NCBI GenBank assembly: GCA_900554635.1
Contig: USHY01000008.1
Span: 1 to 38,457 of the forward strand
Direction: 5' to 3'
From: an uncultured Clostridium sp.
Lineage (GTDB): Bacteria > Bacillota > Clostridia > TANB77 > CAG-508
DNA length: 38,457 bases
Each line of letters opens with the position of its first letter. Position 1 is the first letter of the stretch. Below are positions 31,886 through 38,457 of the stretch, in pieces. Made by a program: the position numbers and the translations under genes. The notes under the pieces were generated by a model. It was not told where the DNA came from. It searched no databases and saw nothing but the letters and a program-made list of their open reading frames with translations.

Positions 31886-32233
31886 TTACTTTATTCCCGC
31901 TACATTCAGGATTATATTTATAACTACTATTATGCTTAAAACTATTGTTACTGCCTTCATTTTTTTGTATCTAAATTCTAGTTGTTTTATCGAAAAACTT
32001 TTAAAGTGTTTTTCTTTTTCTATTTGTGATATAAAATTACTTATTACCATTTCCGCTTCTTTTACTACATAATTTTCATTTATTTCTTTTTCAGGTTTTT
32101 CTGTTCCCTGTTTTTCTATTGTATTTAGAGATTTGATTTTTTTATTGTTTTTCAATATTATTATTGCCTCATCTACTATGTTTGATGGTAAATCTTTTAT
32201 AACTACCATATTTTTCATTTGGTTTTGTTTCAT
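31886..32233 (-). CDS. Small tail-anchored protein in the sporulation locus, function unknown
   Basis: The 115-residue protein starts at ATG 32233, five bases after a full AAAGGAGG; an in-frame upstream ATG at 32305 has no such signal. The body is charged and helical (LPSNIVDEAIIILKNNKKI, EAEMVISNFISQIEKEKHFK) and ends with a single membrane span (AVTIVLSIIVVINIILNVAG), so it is probably tail-anchored with the body in the cytosol. It lies between the V-ATPase F-like gene and spoIVFA. No family recognised. Confidence 0.65.
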   Translation of the reverse strand: MKQNQMKNMVVIKDLPSNIVDEAIIILKNNKKIKSLNTIEKQGTEKPEKEINENYVVKEAEMVISNFISQIEKEKHFKSFSIKQLEFRYKKMKAVTIVLSIIVVINIILNVAGIK

Positions 32234-32304
32234 AAGTTCCTCCTTTTGAAAAGCGATTAAAATTTTATTAATATAATTTTTTCCATTTTTTATAGTTTTA
32301 TACA

Positions 32305-32547
32305 TTATTTAGGTGGTGCTATTATTATTTTTATATCACTTGACTTTTTATATTTTGTCATTATACTTTCTGAGAAACCGGCCACCTCATTTGTCATTAT
32401 TATTGTTGTATAATCATTTTTTACTAGGTTTTTAATCATTTTATCCGTGTCTTCAAGGTCTGCTATTTCTTGCACATCTGCACCTAGCATTTCCAAAAAT
32501 TTGAAACTTTTCTTATCATCTTTTGATTTCAATAATATTATTTTCAT
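32305..32547 (-). CDS. V-type ATPase subunit F-like small protein
   Basis: The 80-residue protein (MKIILLKSKDDKKSFKFLEM ... YTTIIMTNEVAGFSESIMTK ... IKIIIAPPK) has the alternating beta/alpha pattern and IIMTNEVA / IIIAPPK-type strands of V/A-type ATPase subunit F. No other V-ATPase subunits are in the window. Start ATG 32547 is preceded by GGTGG plus seven T's; the Shine-Dalgarno lies within a hairpin (32551-32589). Placed between spoIIE and the tail-anchored protein, it may be a repurposed F-like domain in sporulation; this is inference. Confidence 0.6.
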   Translation of the reverse strand: MKIILLKSKDDKKSFKFLEMLGADVQEIADLEDTDKMIKNLVKNDYTTIIMTNEVAGFSESIMTKYKKSSDIKIIIAPPK

Positions 32548-32550
32548 AAA

Positions 32551-32589
32551 AAAACCACCATTAATAGTGTTATCCATTAATGTGGTTTT
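32551..32589 (-). terminator. Terminator-like hairpin after spoIIE overlapping the next gene's ribosome site
   Basis: Thirteen-bp stem with a single bulge (AAACCACATTAAT-type arm with ATTAATGGTGGTTT) followed on the minus strand by T7 running directly into the ATG at 32547. The GGTGG of the 3' arm is the only Shine-Dalgarno-like sequence for the F-like gene. Confidence 0.65.
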
Positions 32590-32593
32590 ATTC

Positions 32594-34771
32594 CTAAATT
32601 GAAACAAGTTTTGTAACTATTACTGTCATATCATCTTTAGCTATTCCAAAGCCATTGTCTATTGCTTCTTGCATAATAATGTCTGCTATTTTTTGAACAT
32701 CATCTGTTTCTATATTTTCCATAAGTTCTTTAAGCCATAGTTCCTTGTTTTTATATTCTGTGTTTGATTCGATTATTCCATCGCTGCACATCACTATTAT
32801 GTCATTTTCTTTTAAATCTTTGTCATATACTACTAAGTCTATTTTATCAAGTACTCCTGCTGGGAATGATATTGCTTTTATTGTTTCAACCTTTTTACCT
32901 GATTTTATAAATGTTGGGCAAGCTCCATTTTTTACAAGTTCTATATTGCCACTGCTTAAATCAATTATTGAAATATCAATTGTTGCATATGTTTCATCAT
33001 TTGAATTTAAGTTTACAGCTGAATTTATTAAGCCTATTGATACATCATTATCAAACCCTGTTGTTAATAATCTTTTAAGCATTTGAATTACTGTTGTACT
33101 ACTTTTTTTAGCCCTTGGACCTGAGCCCATTCCATCGCTTATTGCTAGCATGTATTTTCCATCATGAAGTTTTGTTCTAATATTACTATCTCCTGAAACT
33201 TCGCTTTTATTTTTTGTAGTTTCTGCTGCTCCAATTATTAATTTGTATTTCTTTTCTACTGGCTTTTCAGTTTTTTCTTCTGTCTTTATGTCATCCGCCA
33301 GTGATGATATTACTTTTGATACTCCTCCTAGCTGGTTTGCAAGTATTTTTTTGTTGCTTGCTTCTTTGTGTTTCCATATAGTATTTAGTTTGTTTATTCT
33401 GTATGTACTGTTAAATATTTTCACTATTGGTGATATTGTGTCTTGAATATTTTCATTTACAAGTTTATATCCATTTACCTGCTCTAATATATTAATTAGT
33501 TCCTCTTCTGTTATCATTTCTTTTTCTTCTAGTATTTCATAGCTTCTGTTTAAGATTTCATCATCATTTTGTAATATATCTTCATATAAAAGGTTGTCCT
33601 CTATTTCTTCTAGGTTATTTAGTACTTCCTCTTTAAATGTATTTTTACTTTCATCTTCTATTTTTTCTTCTAGTGTGTCTTTGGCTGAATCATTATAGCT
33701 TCTTGCCATTTGAAGTATTGTATCTGATACACTGTTTAGTTTATTTGCTGTTTTTTTCTTTTCTTCAAGAACTCCTGCTGCTGTTGGTAAGCATTTTGTT
33801 TGGTTGAACATTTCTGTTATATCTATACTTACTGTTTTAGGTATTACCAATAGTCCAAGTGATGCTATTAATATTTCCCTTATTGTTATTATTGGTACTG
33901 TGTTACCATTTGCAAAATATGTTAATACTGCATTTCCAACGCAGAAGCCTACTATTACTCCAATTTTTCCTAGTTTGTTCATTATTCCAGCAATCATACC
34001 AGATATGGCATATGAAGCAACTAGAGTTGGACTTGTTGAGTTTATTATGCCGAGTACCATTCCTATTGTTATTCCAGCAGTTCCACCTACTAACATTCCG
34101 TTTTTCCATCCTAAAAATAGCACAAGCATTATGCTAAATATGTTCGTGATTGAAAGTCCAAATATATGTAATTTGCTAAAAGCACATAAAGCTATTGAGA
34201 TTATCAAACTTGCTCCCATAACCTCTTCTATTGAAAATGCTTTTTTTATTCCATATTGTTCTATTGTAATTAATGAGTTTGCAAATATTTTGTAGAAGAT
34301 GTATGTTGTAATGCCTAATACGATGCTTGAGATTAAGTCATATACTAAAAACATTGTAAAAAACATTTTACTTGCTTGAACAATAAATGCTGATATGGCA
34401 ATATATATTCCTAATTTTTGTTTTTCATTTTTGTCTGGTTCTTGTATTCTAGGTCTAAATATTAAGAGCATGGCAATAAATAATAGTGAGCTTAGTAAAA
34501 ATGATAATGTTCCTGTTAGTCCAAACCCTATTGTTGTGCCTATTAGTACTGCTATGTATAATATTCCAACTGGAATTTTATTACTACAAGCTGCTGCAAA
34601 TATGGCTAGTCCAAATGGTGCAAATTCTTTGTTAAATCCTACCATTGAAACCAAAAAGGCAACTGCATATAGTATGATATCATTTATTTTAAAAAGTTTT
34701 TTTATTTCTATTTTAGGAATTTGTTTTTCTTCTTGTTCATCTATTTCTTTGTGTGCAATATTTTGAAACAT
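32594..34771 (-). CDS. spoIIE: Stage II sporulation protein E, membrane-bound PP2C phosphatase
   Basis: SpoIIE dephosphorylates SpoIIAA to activate sigma-F in the forespore and interacts with the division septum. The 725-residue protein has ~10 N-terminal membrane spans (residues ~30-315), a central helical regulatory region (~330-500) and a C-terminal PP2C domain (~510-725) with SEVSGDSN, LAISDGMGSGPRAKKSS, FPAGVLDKID, IIVMCSDGIIE and AKDDMTVIV; the metal-binding Asp residues are present. ATG 34771 follows GAGAGG. The promoter has the 21-bp spacer known from Spo0A-dependent spoIIE. First gene of the sporulation block. Confidence 0.93.
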   Translation of the reverse strand: MFQNIAHKEIDEQEEKQIPKIEIKKLFKINDIILYAVAFLVSMVGFNKEFAPFGLAIFAAACSNKIPVGILYIAVLIGTTIGFGLTGTLSFLLSSLLFIAMLLIFRPRIQEPDKNEKQKLGIYIAISAFIVQASKMFFTMFLVYDLISSIVLGITTYIFYKIFANSLITIEQYGIKKAFSIEEVMGASLIISIALCAFSKLHIFGLSITNIFSIMLVLFLGWKNGMLVGGTAGITIGMVLGIINSTSPTLVASYAISGMIAGIMNKLGKIGVIVGFCVGNAVLTYFANGNTVPIITIREILIASLGLLVIPKTVSIDITEMFNQTKCLPTAAGVLEEKKKTANKLNSVSDTILQMARSYNDSAKDTLEEKIEDESKNTFKEEVLNNLEEIEDNLLYEDILQNDDEILNRSYEILEEKEMITEEELINILEQVNGYKLVNENIQDTISPIVKIFNSTYRINKLNTIWKHKEASNKKILANQLGGVSKVISSLADDIKTEEKTEKPVEKKYKLIIGAAETTKNKSEVSGDSNIRTKLHDGKYMLAISDGMGSGPRAKKSSTTVIQMLKRLLTTGFDNDVSIGLINSAVNLNSNDETYATIDISIIDLSSGNIELVKNGACPTFIKSGKKVETIKAISFPAGVLDKIDLVVYDKDLKENDIIVMCSDGIIESNTEYKNKELWLKELMENIETDDVQKIADIIMQEAIDNGFGIAKDDMTVIVTKLVSI

Positions 34772-34801
34772 TAAACTTCATCCTCTCTGTTTTTTTACTA
34801 T

Positions 34802-34834
34802 ATTATACTACTATTTTTTTAATTATTTTGTCAA
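34802..34834 (-). promoter_or_regulatory. spoIIE promoter with 21-bp spacer and Spo0A-box-like -35
   Basis: Minus-strand TTGACA (34829-34834) and TATAAT (34802-34807) are separated by 21 nt. The sequence TTTGACA over the -35 differs by one base from the Spo0A box TTCGACA. In Bacillus subtilis spoIIE and spoIIG have such long spacers and need Spo0A~P; an alternative -10 (TAGTAT) would give 18 nt. Confidence 0.65.
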
Positions 34835-34876
34835 ATTCAGTAAATATATTTAAAAAGTTTTCATCTTTATTCAACA

Positions 34877-34903
34877 AAATGGGTGTGCATTTGCCACCCA
34901 TTT
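34877..34903 (-). terminator. Probable terminator after gdpP
   Basis: Nine-bp stem AAATGGGTG / CACCCATTT with a ~9-nt loop seven bases after the gdpP stop; the T tract is short (TTTTGTTG). Confidence 0.6.
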
Positions 34904-34909
34904 CTTTTG

Positions 34910-36917
34910 TTATACATTATTTTCTGTAAAATATTCATTAATTCTTATTATTAATTCGGTTTTGGCTTCTTCCATTGTTAGCCCTTCTATTTGAGCTCCA
35001 GCTAAAGTTATATGTCCTCCACCGCCTAATTTTTCTAGTATTACTTGTACATTAATGTCTCCAATTGAACGGCCACTTATGCAAATTTTGTCTCCCATTT
35101 TCCCTAATACAAATGATGCTGTTATGTCGCTTATTGTAAGTAGTTCATCTGCTGCTTTTGCACAGATAATATTAGCATTTTTATCTTTTTCATCATATGT
35201 TGAAATTCCTATTGTTCCATTTACTATTTCAGCATTTTTTACTATGTTTGCAATTACATTATAATTCTCTAGGTCACTTTGGAACCATTTCTTTACTTTT
35301 ATTATGTCTATACCATATTTTCTTAAATATGCTGCTGCTTCAAATGTTCTTACACCTGTTTTGAATGTGAAGTTTTTTGTGTCCATCATAATTCCTGCAT
35401 ATAAGCTTTCTGCTTCTATTTGTTCTAGTACAACTTCTTTGCTTGCATATTCTACTATTTCTGTAACTAACTCTGCTGCTGATGAAGCATATGCTTCGTG
35501 GAATGTTAGTATTGCATTATCTATAAAGTCTTCAGATTTTCTGTGATGGTCTATTACAACTATTTTTTCAGTTTTTTCTAGTAGTTCTGGTACTTCAACA
35601 TAACTTCTCTTGTGAGTATCTACTACTACTAGTAATGTGTTTGAAGTTACATTTGCAAGTGCTGTGTTTTTATCTATTATTACATTACTATCATAACCTT
35701 GATCTTTAAGTGCTGCCATTAGACTTTCTAAAGACATTCCATATGTCTCGTTTACTATATAGGCTTCTTTTCCTAGTGTTTTTGCTAATCTATAAATTCC
35801 TAAGCTTGAGCCCATTGAGTCTATATCTCCATTTGTATGGCCCATTACCATAACTTTATCAACTTTTGCAATTAATTCTTCTAAAGCATGTGAAACAACT
35901 CTTGCTTTTACTTTTGTTCTTTTTTCAATTTCTTGTGTTTTACCTCCGAAGAAAGTATATTTTCCGGTCTTTTCTAATTACAGCTTGGTCTCCACCTCTA
36001 CCTAAAGCAATGTCCATAGCGACTGTTGTTGATTCATATTTTTCATATATTGTTGCACCTTCGTTTGATATTGCTATTGTAAGTGTTATTGGCATTCCAT
36101 CATCTGCTTCAATCTCTTTTATTTCATCTAAGATTGTAAATTTGTTGTTTTCCATTTGTGCAAGATATTTTTGTTCGAATATGAAAGCATAAGTATCTCT
36201 TTCTTTTTTTACAATTAATCCACCTGAGCTACTTGCCCATTCATATAATTTTTTTTCTATTGCTGCTATAATTTGTGGTTTATTATCTTCTGGAATTCTT
36301 TGAATAATTTCCTCATAGTTATCAATCATTATTATTCCAATACAAATTTTGGAATCATTATATTTTTTTATTAGTTCATTTTGTTTCGTAATATCCATAA
36401 AATATAATGTAATCATTTGCTTAGATTCTTTTTTACGCTCTCTTCTCTTTTGTTTCACATATTCTCCCATTACATGGTAGATTTTATTATTTATATTAAC
36501 CTCTTTATCTATTTTATAATTATTGTTCTCAATTTCAAATTTAATTTCTTTAGCCAAATCATCAATGTACGCATTAATTCCAACATTTGCAAATTCCTTA
36601 TTGAAACTAGAACTCCTCCAAATAACATTACCATCTGTTTCAAGTATAATTAATGGTAAAGGTGAATTTATTAAAGTGTTTTTAGCTGCAGAATCAACTG
36701 AAAAAGTCAATTCATTAATATAACTAGAAAGCTCTCCTTTTCTCTTATTAAATACCCAAATTGTATATAAAACAATTCCTATATATAAAACAACTGAAGG
36801 TATAATAAACCATTTGTTATTCACACAAAGAATTATCATTAGTATGGCAATTATAATCAAATAAATCTTAGTTTTCGACTCTACTTTTTCTAATGCCTTT
36901 ATATTATAATTAGACAT
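34910..36917 (-). CDS. gdpP: Cyclic-di-AMP phosphodiesterase GdpP with one CGG +1 site
   Basis: GdpP hydrolyses c-di-AMP to pApA, controlling potassium and osmotic balance. N-terminal part: two membrane spans (~18-52), a PAS-like domain (~70-150) and a degenerate GGDEF (~170-300, ending VAMDIALGRGGDQAVIRKD). There the frame meets CGG (35964-35966). Skipping one nucleotide gives KD-G-KYTFFGGKTQEIEKRTK, the conserved linker after the GGDEF, then the DHH domain (MVMGHTNGDIDSMGSSLGIY, VVVDTHKRS, VVIDHHRKS) and DHHA1 with GGGGHITLAGAQ. Total length 3n+1, 668 residues, close to the ~660 of Bacillus GdpP. Without the shift both halves would be truncated. Confidence 0.92.
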
Positions 36918-36949
36918 AAAAACTATCTCCCCTTTTTTCTCACTTATCT

Positions 36950-36978
36950 ATTTTACTGCAAAAAAGCGAATTTGTCAA
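36950..36978 (-). promoter_or_regulatory. Sigma-A promoter of gdpP
   Basis: Minus-strand TTGACA (36973-36978), 17-nt spacer, TAAAAT (36950-36955), ~30 nt before the ATG at 36917 with AGGGGAG. Confidence 0.8.
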
Positions 36979-37005
36979 CCTTCCAAGCCCAAAACTAAAA
37001 CATAG

Positions 37006-37031
37006 AAAAAGCACCACTACTCAAGTGGTGC
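37006..37031 (-). terminator. Terminator of the FGE-fold gene
   Basis: Stem GCACCACT / AGTGGTGC with a TGAGT loop, then TTTTT, on the minus strand 58 nt after the corrected stop codon. Confidence 0.85.
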
Positions 37032-37088
37032 CATACTACTAGGCAATTTTTTTCTTCGAGATAATTAATTACTGTATCGCCTGCAAGC

Positions 37089-37212
37089 TTACAGCATTAC
37101 AAAAAGTGCGGCTCTAGAACCGGTCGTCGTGATGCTGTTGTACGGAAGGCCGCTGCTGCGAGAACTAGCAGAAGCACTGTAGCGGAAATTGCCGGCCCCT
37201 GTAAACTCGACC
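37089..37212 (-). other. Candidate diversity-generating-retroelement variable region (VR)
   Basis: By my count 67 of these 124 bases are G or C (about 54%) against ~30% around it. It encodes the C-terminal ligand face of an FGE/C-type-lectin fold, the usual DGR target, and its codons end mostly in C or T (TTC CGC TAC AGT ... TAC AAC AGC ATC), as expected if AAY codons of a template were mutated at adenines. No template repeat or reverse transcriptase is in the window. Confidence 0.5.
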
Positions 37213-38457
37213 GCTGATGTCGTGCGCCTCTGTAGTCCATTCGCATAAGTTGCCTTCTAAATCATATATATTCTTTGATAAGTCTTTATATGGTTCTGTT
37301 TCATATCCTGAATAATTTTCATTATATCCTACACCGCCTGTTAGATATGGTTTTGTAATAAATTTTGATGATGTATGCCCTACATTTCCTGCTTTTGTTA
37401 CATCATATTTTCCTGCTACATTTACAAATTCTAGCATTTGATCATGGCAAGTACCTAGCATCATACTACTTTTTACTTTATTTCCTAAACTTTTATTTTC
37501 TGCATATACTTTTTGTTGTGCATACATATAGTACCAATTTTTACTTGCTATTCCTGAATTTGTTCCTGCTATTACCTTTATTGCTGTTCCTTTTGTTGTT
37601 GTTATATTACTTGTTTCATATCTGCCTACATAATATCCTTTAGCATTATATATTAATGCTACTATTTCATTATATTCATTTTGCAGTGTTTCTTTAAATT
37701 TTGCTGTAGTTGCATAACTTGTATTGTCTCCTGTTACTGCCTTCATGTATTCTAAATAAGCTGGTTTTCCATCATAATTTGTTCCATCTCCTGTATTGTT
37801 TCCAGTTGTCACATCTGGTTCACGAAGTCCTGTATTGGCTGTATATACTTCTGTATATGCTGTTTTATATATTAATCCTAAACTTGTTGCATATAGTCTT
37901 CCTGCCATTTGTGTTGAATTATGAACTGTACATTTTGCAACTCCATTTTCTACTGTTATGTTACATTTATCACTTTGATCTGCTTTTGCTTGGCATATGA
38001 ACATTTTATTTATTTGCTCATGTGATATTGGTATCCATACAAATTGGTCATATTTTGTTTTTTCTGTTCCATCCCATTTTACGCTTTCTACTTCATCATC
38101 TGGTATTAAGTATATTACTAACCCTTCATCTATTGTTGTTTCACTTTTTATTCCTGACACAGTAAACCCTGCTGGTATCCATGCTGTTTTGGTACCATCG
38201 CTGTATTCTTTCGTTTCAGAAAATCTTTTGCCTGCTCCTTCTGGTAATTTTACTTTGCCTTCTAAATAATCTTCTATTGAAGCATATTTTTCTCCATTTA
38301 TTGTTACTTCACTCATATTACTTTCATCTTCATATGCCGTTTTGTACTTGTCTCCTGCTGTTTTGGCAGTTCCTAGAAGATTACTTTGGATTACTACTGT
38401 TACTACTACTCCTACTAAAATTAACATCACAATTATTGTGATTATCAGCGCTATTAG
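37089..38457 (-). CDS. Prepilin-anchored FGE-sulfatase-fold protein with one CGG +1 site (start outside window)
   Basis: The first residues in the window (LIALIITIIVMLILVGVVVT) are the hydrophobic helix of a prepilin; the G|I cleavage site lies just beyond the right edge. The ectodomain contains formylglycine-generating-enzyme/C-type-lectin-fold features: KYDQFVWIPISHEQINKMF, YYVGRYETSN and DLEGNLCEWTTEAHDISGRV near the C-terminus. The frame meets CGG (37192-37194) after YRG. Without a shift it ends nine codons later; skipping one nucleotide gives YRG-G-NFRYSASASSRSSGLP and ends TTGSRAALFVML-stop at 37089, matching the RGG...SRAAL ending of this fold. Length to the edge is 3n+1. The 3' 125 bp are GC-rich and look like a DGR variable region. 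Confidence 0.78.

Noticed and set aside
5245..37194. The seven CGG frame breaks as random assembly or sequencing errors
   Set aside because: Errors would not all add a base so as to create an in-frame CGG on the coding strand directly before a Gly codon. They would also hit non-CGG positions, where only one unrelated break (2147-2154) was seen. Read-level confirmation is still needed.
5245..37194. CGG reassigned to another amino acid (Trp, Gln) as in other low-GC Firmicutes
   Set aside because: A simple reassignment keeps the frame. At all seven sites the downstream frame is wrong unless one nucleotide is skipped.
1..38457. tRNA or rRNA genes
   Set aside because: No cloverleaf-like or rRNA-like sequence was noticed by eye on either strand; a covariance-model scan would be decisive.

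Overview
The window is AT-rich DNA (roughly 30% GC) from a spore-forming, Gram-positive, low-GC Firmicute, most likely an uncultured gut member of the Clostridia. The evidence is PolC-type DNA polymerase, the rpsF-ssb-rpsR operon, SpoIIE, a SpoIVFA/SpoIVFB pair, a sortase LPNTG surface protein, VanW/G5/3D wall proteins and a FemX-type enzyme. Most genes lie on the minus strand. No rRNA, tRNA or CRISPR array was seen.

Layout: polC 5' part (1-847); a prepilin-like gene with a broken 5' end (967-2189); an antisense-RNA/micropeptide pair (2316-2659); a HAD phosphatase; xpt on the plus strand; an ABC importer operon (4068-6671); rpsF-ssb-rpsR; uppS-cdsA-M50 protease (7936-10201); a DUF421/DUF4363 pair; a holin-like membrane protein; a WG-repeat protein, tgt and a VanW protein (11928-16224); two HTH regulators and a CBM-like protein (16333-17871); an SDR; comM-dprA-yraN; a 3D-domain wall protein; a large Cys-repeat LPNTG protein; lemA; femX; tatD; a membrane-anchored protein; a Cys-repeat prepilin; a sporulation block (spoIVFB, spoIVFA, a tail-anchored protein, a V-ATPase F-like protein, spoIIE; 30302-34771); gdpP; and a prepilin/formylglycine-enzyme-fold protein that runs off the right edge.

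The main discovery is a recoding signal. Six conserved genes here (the ABC permease, M50 protease, DUF4363, comM, gdpP and the FGE-fold protein) are each split into two overlapping frames. All seven breaks fall exactly at an in-frame CGG codon. In every case, skipping one nucleotide (+1) at that CGG restores the expected protein, with a glycine at the junction (CGGN read as Gly). Checking CCG/CGG by eye in all the other genes, I found no in-frame CGG used as an ordinary codon, while CGT, CGC and CGA do occur as Arg. The simplest reading is that CGG is not an arginine codon in this organism and instead acts as a +1 frameshift, or CGGN quadruplet-glycine, codon.

Other notable points: a type I toxin-antitoxin-like layout with convergent transcripts that share a 20-bp direct repeat over the micropeptide start codon; a GC-rich 3' end of the FGE-fold gene that looks like a diversity-generating-retroelement variable region; a spoIIE promoter with a 21-bp spacer and a Spo0A-box-like -35; and two sporulation-locus genes whose Shine-Dalgarno sequence lies inside a terminator-like hairpin just before the start codon.
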